Below are positions 46,421-59,461 of a DNA stretch of 64,000 nt, piece after piece (positions within the stretch are counted from its first letter, which is position 1; every line of letters starts with the position of its first letter). Under the pieces are notes generated by a model. The model searched no databases. It saw only the letters and a list, made by a program, of their open reading frames with translations, and was not told the origin of the DNA. Made by a program: the position numbers and the translations under genes. Source of the DNA: Chionoecetes opilio (taxonomy: Eukaryota; Arthropoda; Malacostraca; Decapoda; Majidae); NCBI GenBank assembly GCA_016584305.1, contig JACEEZ010019097.1, positions 397,527 to 461,526 on the forward strand, given 5' to 3'.

Positions 46421-48480
46421 GGAGAGATGGCCCCCCCCCCAGGCGGGATTAACACCAGACCAGGGGAAGGAGGAGGAATGAGTGGTCCAGGCTGATGAGG
46501 AAGGAAGGGAGGCTGGCGGAGAGTCAAGAGCAATTATGAACGATAATTATTGGAAAATACACCCGCCACACAAGAGAAGATAATGGAAGGAGAGGGATCG
46601 AGGCTCGTGTGTGTTCCGCGAATTATTGCTGGAGGACTGTATACCGCCGCTGCCTCTTCCTTAAAAGAGTCTTGAAGGACGTAGTAATCATGCGACCTAT
46701 GGTATCTCTTTAGTGACAACAATCATCAGGTCCTTGGCGGAGGTAATTAACAGCATTAACTCAACAACAAAAAAACACTACGGGAATACTGGAAGAGAGA
46801 TGTACACATCTAGCGATGGTGCAGGAGTGGATAGACGTGTGGGACTGTGGGATTAGTTTGACTGATCCACATGCTCACTGCCACAGGAAAGATGTTTTAT
46901 TAAACATAAATCACACCGCCGCTAGCAATTGTGATGCGCGATTAACACAGGCGAATATGGAGGACTCTTACGGCAGGTAAACGCGAGAATTTCGGTGCTG
47001 TGAGTTGTTGTTCTATCATATCTTTACATATATTCTAGACACTGGACAGGATAGATGTAATGACCGATGCTACTGCCGACACATGGTGCCGCCCAAACCA
47101 CCAGCCATCCACACCTACGGCCTGACACATGTTGTGTCGAAGCCCCACCACACCTACACTGCCGTGCCACATGTGACCCACCGCCCCACCCCACAACGAT
47201 TATCTAGAACATCGTCGGCAGTGTGGAACTCAAGACAGATGCTTAAAATGACGACACAATATCGCGACAAGAGACACAATTCACAGGGTGTATTATGCTT
47301 ATAGTGTCCATTGCAAGGCCTGTTTGCCATAATCTTCAGGTTATTAGTATAATGTCCCTGAACTCTCTCGCAAACCAATATAAATGATACACCAATCTAG
47401 TATTCCTATCAGAACCTATACTATATAAAGTAGCTAGATGATGACATCAGCCTAAGGAGACACGGTGTTCACTTCCCTTTTCTACCCGAAAGGACAATTT
47501 ATGCGGGATTAGAAGACACTGGGAGGTTAATTAATAAGACGTGTGGGATGGAGGAGCAGAAATTGTCCCCAGAACAGGGCGACTCATGACAGCTGGAGAA
47601 GGCCAATTATGAAAGGATTAGGAGGCACAATGTGAGCGTAATATGGCGCGGTCAGCCATTGTTATGTTAGTGAGGTCGAGGCTTTGAGGAGATAATTAGA
47701 GCGTTAGACAGGGAAGCTGAGGTCAGCGCGTCTGAGGAGTTTAACTAGAGAGGTTAGAAGCGGAAGTGAGGTCGGAGCGAGGGGATTATCACCTCATTGG
47801 TAAGGAATAGAATTGACGGACAGTAAAAGAAATATTCCATTATAGGGAAATAAGGTCCAGAAATAGAGGATCCAAAATAGAGTACCACCACGTTAAAACA
47901 CAAACATTGGATGTAAAAGAATACATTTATTTAAGGTTAAGGCCAGCGATTGATAAACATTAAGAACAGGAGACACTAAAACGTGATGGCGAAGACAGGA
48001 AGAAATTAACTCGAGTTGCTCAAGAACAATTATGAGATTAAAGCTACAGAACAGGGCGAAAGGGGACCCAAGGGGTTCTCGCAGTTTAAAAACAAAGACA
48101 AAGGGAACTAGTTGGCGCCGATTCAGGCAGGCACAGGGTGATGGTCTTAATACGGAGGAGGATATTGTGTAGGAGTCTAAATGTATTTCTTAAGTGTTTT
48201 GACGGAGGCAGGATACACATGAGATACCCTGATACCCCGCGAACAGATCGTTCAAAGGAAGCGATGAGGAGAAACTCAAAAGATATGGTCGACTAACTAG
48301 GGCAACATGGTGGAATGAGGGTTATACGATAAAACTGAATTTAAAATCCGCCAGGACCAGCTGAAGTGTCTCCCAGGGTATTACACAGGTAATGCAAGGA
48401 GGTTGTATAGTGAGTCGTTCAGTGCACATTTTTATTGGAAATCCGTGTATGAGACAGCGATGTGCATTATTTTTGGCCCC
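46421..48480. other. No firm gene; possible exon at 47037-47215
   Basis: After an acceptor-like TATATTCTAG, a GC-rich plus-strand frame reads CRHMVPPKPPAIHTYGLTHV...HVTHRPTPQ. It differs in composition from its surroundings but matches nothing I know and has no clear donor. Confidence 0.2.
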
Positions 48481-48502
48481 CCCTCTCTCTTTTTTCTTTC
48501 CT

Positions 48503-48534
<32 letters not shown>

Positions 48535-48579
48535 CTTTTTTTCTTTTTTTTTTTTCTTTTTTTTTTGTCTTTCTGGAGC

Positions 48580-49800
48580 GAAAGGAAACGTTGTTCCCAT
48601 ATTTAAGAAGGGAAGACAGAGGACTGAGGTCAAATTATCGACCGTAAGTCTAACATCAGTGGTGGGTAAATTATTGGAATCTGAGTATTGCAAAACACTT
48701 TAGAGTTAGCACTTAGATAAACATAGTTTGAATCAATGATCACAACCATGGATTCACAAGGGTAGGTCACATGTTCACAATTTATTGAGTTTATTATAGG
48801 AAGCAAGTTTACTGAGACGGCAAGATAATGATAAGGATTAATGATAATAATATATTGGACTTTAGTAAGGCATTTGACATGACCACACGAGAGACTACTG
48901 AAATAAGGTTAGGGCTCATGATAGATGGGAAGTGTTCTTCATTCGATCAGAGATTGCGCTAAGTAATAGGCAACAAAAGGTATACAATTAATCGGTTCCA
49001 AAATCTGCAATGGCGACTGGTGAAAAGTGGAGTTCCACAAGGGTCTGTTTTGGGCCCATAATAATTTTTATTTACATCAACGACTTGGATAGAGGGATTA
49101 GCATGCTATCAGCAAAGTTTGCTGAATGATACTAAGTTAGGTAGGATTATGGATCACAGTCGAGTAACATATTGCAGGGAGACTCTAGATAAAGTAACGA
49201 GATGCGCAGTCAGATGGCAGATGGAATTTAATATGATAAATGTAGCGTTATGAATGTTGAAGAAAAAACCCTGCAGGTAATAGATTTAGCACCAGTCAAG
49301 CAATGTATCGCTGAAAATACAGAAGGTGAAAAAGACTTGGAGTGTAAGGGTGTAGTCGAACTCGACTCTAGGAAAGGAAACAACTGCTATTGAGGCAGAA
49401 ATAGAGCTAATGAGTATTAAGGGATTCATTACCAGAAGTGCTATAAAAGTAGAAGTGCGGAGTTATTCTAAAGCTCTATACGGCATCTAGTCAGGCCTCA
49501 CCTAGATATGCCAGTTCAGTTTTGGGTCTCCCATATCACAGGCCCATGGATATCTTTTTTTTTTTTTAGGTTGAGAAAAAGCTGCAGAGAAGGATGACCA
49601 AAAATGGATATAAGGATGCGAACTTTAGTTAGATGAGGATGATTGAAAGTTACTTAATAATTAAACTAACTCAGAAGGACGCAGAGTAAGTGGGCGCTTT
49701 GATAGAAGTTTAAGTGGATGATAAAGATGGATTATAAAAAGGAGATGGTAGGACAGCTGCTACGGCTTTTAACCCGGGCTAGACAAGAAGTAACGGATTC
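48580..49800 (+). mobile_element. CR1-like retrotransposon, decayed reverse transcriptase
   Basis: In order across frames: GNVVPIFKKG (about 48585), VSLTSVVGKLLE (about 48650), DFSKAFD (about 48860), VKSGVPQGSVLGP (about 49020), INDLDRGI (about 49078), a broken FADDTKLG (about 49115), RWQMEFN (about 49212) and GFITRS (about 49425). These are the ordered RT motifs of CR1-like elements. More than ten frameshifts or stops. A poly-T/CT tract (48490-48566) interrupts it upstream. The opposite strand orientation to 39945-40335 shows independent insertions. Confidence 0.88.
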
Positions 49801-50775
49801 AAGCTGGAAAAGCTAGACTGTAGAAAGGAAATAGTGGCAAAAACTGGTCCCACAAATTAGGCTCCCTCGTCCCCGTGGTGAATGAGTCCCCTTTCAGGAA
49901 TTGTCCTCATGTGTATGTACAGGTAGTTATGTGCTGAGTCATTGGGGAGCCTTTAAAGGGGGAGCTGATAGGTTCGAGCCCGGATGGATGTATAAGGTGG
50001 ATGTAGGTATGTTCCGTTTCCACGCCGTGACAGGAACTACCACGTTTTGCTAGGCCTCGTGGCCCTCCACCTTGTAGATTTCATTATCCCCGCCTCCGTA
50101 GTGTTATGTCCGTCTCTGAGGAAGTGTCTGTAAATCTTCTGGTTGAGCCGCTCCTAAAGACACAAGCGACCACTCGTAGGTTACGAGGATACTGCAATAT
50201 CGTAAGTGTTTGCTGAATAGGGTCGTGCCATGTGCAGCGGAGGTACGAGGAAACTTATGACCAGAGTTTTTACCACTAGTAAATGCAGTTTGCTGGAATC
50301 CATCCCTAGATTCGTATAGTGGACGCCTGGGTGATATGTAATGACTCCGTTTTCTGTGATGGTCTTGCGGGGAGGGACTTTCAATCAGGGTAGAGGGCAG
50401 GGAGGGAGAGTTGTCAGAGCGGCATTGTCAGCTGAGCTGTAATCGGCCCAATGATAACACGACCGCCTCAGCATTCTGAGGGCTCTGCAGCCAATGTAGC
50501 GTTACGCTACCATTACGTGTACGCGGCAGTCCAGGTCTGTTGCCGAGAAAAAAAAACACAAATACCGAAATCCAAACCGAACCACATAAGCACAGCCGAG
50601 TAACCGATATACCGGACCTGAACCCAATACCGACTACCGGAGTATACCGAAAACACACAAAATACGGTAATACCGACACGGAATACCGGATGCTTAAAAA
50701 TACGGTATTCGGAATACGAAAACCGGTGCACAAAACATAGCTTAGCCCGTAACGTAACGGCTTCATTTGCACCTA
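49801..50775. other. No recognisable gene
   Basis: Probably includes the 3' flank of the CR1-like copy. 50560-50720 is rich in ACCGA/ATACCG motifs. Confidence 0.4.
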
Positions 50776-50779
50776 TCAC

Positions 50780-52560
50780 AATCTTGATCGTTTTTTTTCA
50801 GGGGGGCTTCTCCTTAAAAACCAAAGGGGGTCGAACCCCGAACTAGACAAAGCCTGGACCCAATTTGGGCCCGCCTTGTTGGGGGTGGACGAGATTTTTG
50901 GCGAAGTGAGGTCCCTAGTGTCGCGGCGCGATGAGGGGGATCCTTCCCCAAAGAACTCGGGGGCACCGGGGAGGGTGTTGAAAGCGGGGGACCCGGTGGA
51001 GACGGAAGGATCTGACCCCCATGGGGCTTCCCCAGTAAAAGAAATCAACCCCCCAAGTTTTGCCCTCAGGGGGTTTTTATTGCCCTTTTCCGTGACCAGA
51101 AGGATAGATATTTTTGGGGGAAAAGGTTGTAAGTGTGAGGACGGGCAACTAAAGAAGTAAAGGGAAATTCTGGAAAAGAATAGGGGACGGGCTGTTTGAC
51201 TAAGGGCCTCCCTCACACGATTTCCCCTTGAAAAGGACCAGGAATCCCCTGCTCCAACCCCAGCTGTGCCACGCGAGAGCCCTGCGGTACTCCCCCCTGG
51301 CCAGCAAAGCCCCTTTTTTTGCCCGGGTGGCTGTACTACCAGAGGACAAATTTGGGGGGGAAGTGAAATGATGAGACGGGGGTAGAAAAGAAGAGACGCA
51401 TAGAAAAGTGAAAGCGCAAAGAAAAAAGCATTTTGGAGAGGGGCAAGCTGAAGAAGCAGAAGCAAAAGATGAAAAGGTCAGACTTTGAGTGCAGGAGCAG
51501 ATTTTTTCCGGGGGCCGGCTGAAGTCCCCGGGATTCTGAGGAGGGGACGAGGATCGTTCCCCGCCATCAGAGGAAAGAGGCAGGAGCAACAGGGGGGCCC
51601 ATCGGTAGAATCGACTACTCGGGAGGCTGGTCTCTGGCCCCCCTTTGTGATGCATTTCTTGGACAGGCCAGCGCAAAAAAGAAACCAATCCCAGTCCAAA
51701 ACCTGGCGGGAAAGATCCGGTTCGAGTTCCGCCCACTGCTGCTGTGCCTTGGCTTCGGTTTCCCCCAGGACCTTTATCGCTGACGGCCCCCTCCTCCGAC
51801 ATGTCGTACCTGGTCTGCGATCCAAAAAGCTGGGGAGGGCCAGACGGTTCCAAGGCATCGGCCGGGCCCTTGACCAGGGAAGACCGTGTACCAAAATAGT
51901 TGAGGGGGTTTACGAGGGGAGAAGGACAAACCAGGGCGAGGGTGCCCGACGCTATGGGAAACGCACCCGGGGTTTGATAGGGGGGAATGTGTAGGGACAG
52001 AGGACCCATCGGAAAAAGTACCTTTGGCATTTCCCAGGGGGTGAAGACTCACGGAGATCCCGGGAGTTACCTGGTCCAGCCCCACTGACCAGCGGGTTTT
52101 TTCCTACCATGGCCCGGGCTGTAAAGCGGGCTTTTCTCCCCGTCCGACTGCGGAGATCAAGTTGGCAAGGTGTCCCACTCCAGAGGTTCACCCACCCCGT
52201 CGCTCGTGTACATGGGACCAAAAAAGCATGGACTGACGGCAAAAAACTGAAACCCGGGAAATCCTGTCAAGTCTCCCCTGCGGGTACTTAAAACTTTACT
52301 ACAAAAGGTTTCACCCACAGACTAAGGACGGCCCCAAGCACATCCTCAGCAGCTCAGAGTGATGAGGTCGCAGCCCAAGAAGGTCCAAACAGTTTGACCT
52401 TCTACTGCGGACAAGAGCAGGTTCGCACACTCAGAATTGTCCTCTCGGGGATGGGATCAGAGTGGGGGGACACCGCGGGGTTCGCCGTAAACCCATTTTT
52501 TGAAGCGAGGGTGGCGGGAGTATGGGGACCCAGTGTAAGACCCGCATCACACCCCCAAGC
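50780..52560. other. GC-rich stretch of unknown nature, poor quality
   Basis: Open frames occur on both strands, as expected of GC-rich sequence. On the plus strand a protein-like succession is readable with shifts (LLGVDEIFGEVRSLVSRRDE at 50877; GKSTFGISQGVKTHGDPGSY at about 52010). It might be a decayed retroelement gag/ORF1-like protein, but I cannot assign it. Confidence 0.3.
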
Positions 52561-52564
52561 AAAA

Positions 52565-52985
52565 TTGTGTGATGCGTGTTTTTTTCGTCGTTTCAATGTG
52601 TGTTGGAAAAAAATTTAATTGGTTTAAATTTTCCCCACGAAGAAGTTTTTGGTAGTTAAATTATAACGAAAAATTATTTTTTTTTAAAAGGGAAATGCTG
52701 CCACCAGTCCAAGGGGTTTTCCGGTCTACCCCGGAAAAACGTTTTAAAATAAAAGATTACGGTAGTCATGGGGATACTATTAGTATACCGAGTAAGCTGA
52801 AACTCTTTCAGAAACGTGGAAAAGTTTTTCCACAGCGAAAATAGTCCCCCCGGGGGTTTAACAAAAAAAAAATTCCTATTTTAACTTTTTGATTTTTTTT
52901 AAAAAAAAGGTTACTACCCTTTGAAATCTTATGTATATTTATGATTTAATTTAGTAAGGAAGCCCTGAAGAGCATAACCTTCCTA
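52565..52985. repeat. Corrupted duplicate of 55805-56237
   Basis: Identical blocks such as GGGAAATGCTGCCACCAGTC, GATTACGGTAGTCATGGGGA and CTCTTTCAGAAACGTGGA stand in the same order as in the second copy, but between them this copy has AAAA/TTTT/CCCC/GGGG clumps where the other has mixed bases. Confidence 0.9.
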
Positions 52986-52989
52986 ACGG

Positions 52990-55030
52990 GACTATTTTCC
53001 TTTTCCCCTCCCATCTACCCAAATAAAAGATATACTGGAGAAATGGGGGAAGGGAAAATGTGAGAGAAAATGAGATGTTTGAGAGTCGCGACTGTGACCA
53101 CGTGCCCCCTTTTATAGACCACACGCGTCCCCTGTATGAGAGTCAGAAGCCCAAATTTTTCGTTTATAGCTAACACTTATAACAATCATTTGTGGGTTTT
53201 TTTTTTTTCACTTCACATTATCAAAAAATCACCTAGGTAAATATATAGAAAAATATATCCTACCCCAAAGGGGGGGGAATGGGGGAACACCAGGCCAGAG
53301 TCTTACTTGTATGGGGGGTCAGAGAGAAAGTTCCCGCGGTTTTTGGGGAAAAAGAGACCCAGAGTGTTTATACAAGGCGGGGGGCCATGTAGCCTTGCGA
53401 AAGACTAAAAAGCGGGGGAAAAAACGAATTTTAAATACCCCTAGAGGTCTTTACGGGCACAGCGCGTCGACTGCTCTTATTGTTAGGGGGGGGGGGAATT
53501 ATCAAATAATGGAAAAAACTATAATCCCCAAATTTTCTTTAATTTTTTTAGAAATTTTTTTTTTTATAAGAATAAACAAAGTGGTTCATTACGCCTAGCC
53601 GGGTCCTGTCCGGACCGCGGTTTTTTACAGGGTAGGGGATGGGAAGGGGAAAGAGTCTTGCAGACTCTTAATTTTAAACGAATGACTTACTAATTTATGC
53701 ATAATATGTAAACAAAAATTTTTTTCCTTTTTTAAAGGGTGCTAAAAATTAAAAGTGTTTTCGATCTGTCGGAGGTAAGGGGGGGGAAAAAGAAGTTTTT
53801 AGTTACAAGTTTTTTGGGAAAACGCGAAAATTTAATGTCCAGATTACCCTCGTGGGGTCTGGCGTTTGGGTGGGGGGAAAGGAGGATGGAGGGGGGGGGA
53901 TAGGAAAAACAAAAAGAGGAAGTATACGCGCGAAGGATAGAATAAAAAATTAAATAATTTGAATGGCGTTATCCTTTTAATAAATAACTGTTACCTATAT
54001 ATGGATTTTTCAAACTTAGCTAGATAAACCCATGGGTTTTTAAACCTTTTTCTTCCTTTCATAACATATAAATCGGAATCGTTGGGGTGGAAAATTTTCC
54101 CTCATTACTCGGAATTTGGATTAACACGTTTATCCTCCGGAGAATTTAAAATTTTTAAAAATCAAAAAACTACTTTTCTGACCCCCAGTTTCCTTTTTGA
54201 AACTTTTTTCAAGAGATTGGCGAATGGGACGTATTTTTGGTTAATTTACGATATTCTACTATTCTTGAAAGGGGTTCTGTCGTATATACTCATGGGTATC
54301 CGGAAAGTGCATAAACTACCGAATATTCATGAAGGGAATATGCCAAACAAACCCTTTACCGGGGAGTAACTGGGCGTAAAAAATGACTCAGTACCCATAT
54401 TTTCGTTTCTAAGAATGTCCCGAGGGCACGCCGGCTAGCCTCTGGGGAAAAGACAAAAGCCTAAAAATCTTGAAAACCGCCACCCCCGCAAGCTGGTTGA
54501 CTGTAGTTGAGTAGCAGTATCTATTCAAAATTAAAAACTCCTCTCACCGACCGGCTGGCCCGTGAAAGTAGATACTCCAATTCTAGAAAATGAAATTCCT
54601 AGACCAAAATTTTTTCATCTAGTCCGCCCACTCACCTCCTTGATCGTATCTACATTTAAACTTTTTTTGTTTAAACCCAAAATGAATCCTCCGCAAACCG
54701 GGGTTTACGTAACTTGAATTTAAAAAACCTTTAAAATCTCACCGAACAGACGAGTCCTTTTAAAAAAAAATTTGTGAAAGAAAGGTATCCCCAAAAAACC
54801 TCCTACCCGGGATATTAAAACATATACCCTCAGTTTTTTTCATTCCCGGTCAATATTTTACATTTTAAAAACTTTTTTGATATGATTTCCACACAGTAAA
54901 AACAGGGTGACGCAAAAATACCCGAAAACGATAGTATTATCCTTTCAAGTTCAAAAACAAGTTTTTCAATTGCACGTTCAAAAAATTTTCTTCCTCAATT
55001 TTTAACATTTTAATAAGTTAAATAAAACCC
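52990..55030. other. Poor-quality sequence without recognisable genes
   Basis: Dense short homopolymer runs. ORF 54082-54369 is not protein-like enough to call. Confidence 0.45.
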
Positions 55031-55031
55031 G

Positions 55032-55540
55032 CTACTGAACCTCCCCGTTAGTCCCTTTTTTAGGGGGTCTCCGTAGGGCGGTTCTGTAGCTTGAAGGCGG
55101 AAACAGATGTCTTTTGGTCCTTGCTATCGACCAGCAAATGTCGCTGGCGTCCTCGGGCCCGACGTGGATGGATGTATGGCGCTGTATGGGGGCACCACCG
55201 GTTGGGTACCTTAGGCGATGGGGCAACCGAGAAGGTACCCTTTCTTTCTGGGAAAACTCGAGAATCTTGGAAAATAAGAGTTGTCCCCCCCTGAGCCTGG
55301 TCGCCCTTCTTGGAGGGGGTCCACGATGCGCTCACAGGGCGATGATGTAAAAGATCTTGTGTTTGGATTGTCAGCGTAATTCATGACGACGTCTCGGGGA
55401 GGGCGAGAGAGATCCAGGATTTCCCTCCTGACGAGGCTCCACGTCCTTTCTTCGCATGTTCCGGGGGGTCGAGGGGGTTTGGGTGGCGTGGGGGTAGACA
55501 CGGCGGCGTAACGGGTAGGGGGGTAGGCCGGCGTCTGTGG
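55032..55540 (-). other. Coding-like GC-rich block, unidentified
   Basis: The minus-strand frame 55501-55211 reads EERTWSLVRREILDLSRPPR and MNYADNPNTRSFTSSPCERI, continuing in another frame as RRARGRQRHLLVDSKDQKTS. Balanced amino-acid composition suggests a former protein, possibly of retroelement origin; no motif is recognised. Confidence 0.25.
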
Positions 55541-55804
55541 CGGTGAAGCGCGGCATAGCGAGGGAGCGTGGGGGCTAGGCCAGTGCTAAACGGCTAGGGG
55601 ACGGCGCTGAAGTGCGGGCCTTCACAGTATTTCCACATGGTCATATGTTCATGTTTAGGGGTTTTGGTTTGTGGGGGAAAGTTTAAAGAGCTACTATATA
55701 TATATAGACGACTATTGTATAAAAAAATTTTTCTGAGTTTGCTGTATCCTATTTTCCCAAGTGAGTTCCGGTGCTGTTATTTGATAGGAAATAATATCCC
55801 ACCA

Positions 55805-56237
55805 GTGTGATGCCAGTGTTTCTTCGGTCGTTACAATGTGTGTTGGAATGAAATTAATTGAGATTAATTCTCCACTGAAAGAAGTATTTGGTAGTTATAA
55901 CTTATAACGATGAAATGATTTTTATTTAGAAAGGGAAATGCTGCCACCAGTCCAAGCGGGTATTCCTATGGTCTACCCCGTGAACACGATTTAAAATATA
56001 AAGATTACGGTAGTCATGGGGATACTATTAGTATACCGAGTAAGTCTGAAACTCTTTCAGAAACGTGGATAAGTATTTCCACAGCAGAGAATAGTCACCT
56101 GGGGTTTAACAAGAAAAATTCCTACTTTAACTCATTTGATTTATTTAACAAGAAAAGGTTACTCATCCTTGAAATCTTATGTATATTTATGATTTAATTT
56201 AGTGGAGGAAAGGCTCTTAAGAGCATAACCTGTCTAA
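55805..56237. repeat. Clean copy of the block at 52565-52985
   Basis: See 52565-52985. No coding sequence is recognised. It ends in a CA microsatellite. Confidence 0.9.
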
Positions 56238-56239
56238 CT

Positions 56240-56291
56240 GCCAACACGCACGCACACACACACAAAACACACACACCACACACACACCCCA

Positions 56292-56353
<62 letters not shown>

Positions 56354-56369
56354 CACACTCTCTCTCTCG

Positions 56370-56401
<32 letters not shown>

Positions 56402-56436
56402 CTTTAAATTTATGCTGTAATTATTTATCTTGCATG

Positions 56437-56501
<65 letters not shown>

Positions 56502-56503
56502 CC

Positions 56504-56542
<39 letters not shown>

Positions 56543-56600
56543 TCTCTCTCCTCTCTCTCTCTCTCTCTTCACACACACACACCACACACACACACACATC
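56240..56600. repeat. (CA)n and (CT)n microsatellites
   Basis: CA at 56245-56352, CT at 56358-56400 and 56436-56568, CA again at 56570-56598. Confidence 0.96.
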
Positions 56601-56982
56601 CATTAATTTTTTTAAGTTTTCGTAAAATTATTAATAGTTTAAACATCATAATTTTTCCATGATACATTATACACTGTAAGACACGACTATACATCAATGA
56701 ATAGTAAGGCATTGTATAGGAATGAATTATGTATGTATGTATGTATGTATAGGAGTAGCCTAGTCATTCAATAGTTAAAACATAAATAAATTGGAGAAAA
56801 ACTATACTTAATGGAATTTTTGGGGGGGTGAAATAAACTTTTTTGACGGAAAATGAAAAAGTGCCTGAAAAAAATTATACATCTATTGAATAACTGTATT
56901 ATAAGTGCCTAAGATAGTGCAGGATCATGAATAATGTTGATAGAAGGAGGGAGATGAAGGAATGGTGATAAATGAGGAAGCT

Positions 56983-58690
56983 AGAAGAAAGGAAGGAAGG
57001 AAGGAAGTTATTAAAGAAAGGAGGAAGAAAGGAAGTTATTAAAGAAAGGAAGGAAGAAAGGAAGTTATTAAAGAAAGGAAGGAAGAAAGGAAGTTATTAA
57101 AGAAAAAGGAAGGAAGGAAGTTATTAAAGAAAGGAAGGAAGGAAGGGAAGTTATTAAAGAAAGGAAGAAGAAAGGAAGTTATTAAAGAAGGAAGGAAGAA
57201 AGGAAGTTATTAAAAAGAAAGGAAAGGAAAAGGAAGTTATTAAAGAAAGGAAGAAAGGAAGTTATTAAAGAAAGAAAGGAAGGAAGGAAGTTATTAAAGA
57301 AAGGAAGTAAGTTATTAAAGAAAGGAAGGAAGGAAGGAAGTTATTAAAGAAAGGAAGGAAGGAAGTTATTAAAGAAAGGAAGGAAGGAAGTTATTAAAGA
57401 AAGGAAGGAAGGAAGGAAGTTATTAAAGAAAGGAAGGAAGGAAGTTATTAAAGAAAGGAAGGAAGGAAGTTATTAAAGAAAGGAAGGAAGGAAGTTATTA
57501 AAGAAAGGAAGGAAGGAATTTATTAAAGAAAGGAAGGAAGGAAGGAAGTTATTAAAGAAAGGAAGGAAGTTATTAAAGAAAGGAAGGAAGGAAGGAAGTT
57601 ATTAAAGAAAGGAAGGAAGGAAGTTATTAAAGAAAGGAAGGAAGTTATTAAAGAAAGAAAGGAAGTTATTAAAGAAAGGAAGGAAGTTATTAAAGAAAGG
57701 AAGGAAGTTATTAAAGAAAGGAAGGAAGGAAGTTAATAAAGAAAGGAAGGAAGGAAGGAAGGAAGTTATTAAAGAAAGAAAGGAAGGAAGTTATTAAAGA
57801 AAGGATGGAAGGAAGTTATTAAAGAAAGAAAGGAAGTTATTAAAAAAAGGAAGGAAGTTATTAAAGAAAGAAAGGAAGTTATTAAAGAAAGGAAGGAAGG
57901 AAGTTATTAAAGAAAGGAAGGAAGGAAGTTATTAAAGAAAGAAAGGAAGTTATTAAAGAAAGGAAGGAAGGAAGGAAGTTATTAAAGAAAGGAAGGAAGG
58001 AAGTTATTAAAGAAAAGGGAAAGGGAAGGAAGTTATTAAAGAAAGGAAGGAAGAAAGTTATTAAAGAAAGGAAGGAAGGAAGGAAGTTATTAAAGAAAGG
58101 AAGGAAGGAAGGAAGTTATTAAAAAGAAGGAAGGAAGTTATTAAAGAAAGGAAGGAAGGAAGGAAGTTATTAAAGAAAGGAAGGAAGGAAGGAAGTCATT
58201 AAAGAAAGGAAGGAAGGAAGTTATTAAAGAAAGAAAGGAAGGAAGTTATTAAAGAAAGGAAGGAAGTTATTGAAGGAAGGAAGGAAGTTATTAAAGAAAG
58301 GAAGGAAGGAAGTTATTAAAGAAAGGAAGGAGGGAAGTTATTAAAGAAAGGAAGGAAGGAAGTTATTAAAGAAAGGAAGGAAGGAAGTTATTAAAGAAAG
58401 GAAGGAAGGAAGTTATTAAAGAAAGAAAGGAAGGAAGTTATTAAAGAAAGGAAGGAAGGAAGTTATTAAAGAAAGGAAGGAAGTTATTAAAGAAAGGAAG
58501 GAAGTTATTAAAGAAAGGAAGGAAGGAAGTTATTAAAGAAAGAAAGGAAGTTATTAAAGAAAGGAAGGAAGGAAGTTATTAAAGAAAGGAAGGAAGGAAG
58601 GAAGTTATTAAAGAAAGGAAGAAAGGAAGTTATTAAAGAAAGAAAGAAAGGAAGGAAGTTATTAAAGAAAGGAAGGAAGGAACTAAGAAC
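56983..58690. repeat. 1.7-kb satellite-like array, GGAA blocks plus GTTATTAAAGAAA
   Basis: The unit (GGAA)2-4 GTTATTAAAGAAA, 17-29 bp, occurs roughly 75-80 times. Variation is mostly in the number of GGAA tetramers. Confidence 0.96.
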
Positions 58691-58823
58691 ATTATTAAAA
58701 GGAAGAAAGTTATTAAAGTTTATGAAAGAAAAATAAATATAAAAACTGTGTGTCTATACTGCCCTGTTGTCCTTCCTGCCCTTCGTGTCGTGCCCTGCCT
58801 TGTCGTGCCCTTCTATCACCACA

Positions 58824-58920
58824 GGTGGCAGGGAAAGAAAGGGCTGCTACAGAGGGGCAAAGAAGGAAGATAGGTGTCAAATTCGACCCCGAGCTTGACA
58901 GACGACCTACAAAGCGCTAA
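58824..58920 (+). CDS. Possible terminal exon, unknown protein
   Basis: After a good acceptor (CTTCTATCACCACAG) the frame VAGKERAATEGQRR, KIGVKFDPELDRRPTKR, stop, is short but has a protein-like composition. Nothing upstream supports it. A donor-like CCTG|GTGAGT at 58954 lies beyond the stop. Low confidence. Confidence 0.2.
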
Positions 58921-59261
58921 TAAGCAGAAAAGGTCACAAGAAGAAGAAGCCCCTGGTGAGTCGTGACTGGTGCCACATCCTCCCCTCCCCAACACTTGCT
59001 GCTGCCGTGTCCACGCCCACCACCACGCCCTCAACTCCTTGCCCTGAACGTCACCACCTTTGACCTGCTGGCGTCCACCACAACACGCTGTCCTCCGCCT
59101 CACCTGTGCCTTGGTAAAAAACTCACTCACTCACTCGCTACTCATGACAAAACTGATCCTTGTGCTAGCCCACTCATTACCTTTCTCCAGTCACAGTTTT
59201 CATCCCTTACTACTGCTCTCATTTCTCTTCCTCTCAGATCACTTTCCATCCAAGTTTAGTA

Positions 59262-59366
59262 AAATTCTAGAGTCCTTTCCCACCCTTATTAGTGGGCTTT
59301 TTCCCTCCAGACCTTCACAGAGCCATTCAGATACCTCTAAAACGTAATTATAATGTGGGGGAGAGA
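59262..59366. repeat. Paralogous empty site of the 61430-63015 element
   Basis: AAAATTCTAGAGTCCTTTCC ... CCTTATTAGTGGG ... CTCCAGACCTTCACAGA. The first half matches the flank at 63016-63050 and the second half the flank at 61349-61429, both reversed, joined without the element. Confidence 0.85.
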
Positions 59367-59461
59367 TAAAAAAAAAGCAATCCTAACCTATCCTCAATAT
59401 AAGATAACCTAACAAAATTTTAGTTCTTTCTCGCCCTTAGGTCTCGCTGGAGTTATGGTAA

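Noticed and set aside
48392..48703. Phe-rich membrane protein frames
   Set aside because: Poly-T tract beside a decayed CR1-like reverse transcriptase.
51200..52030. 276-residue minus-strand protein
   Set aside because: GC-rich stretch open on both strands, no recognised motif, in poor-quality sequence.
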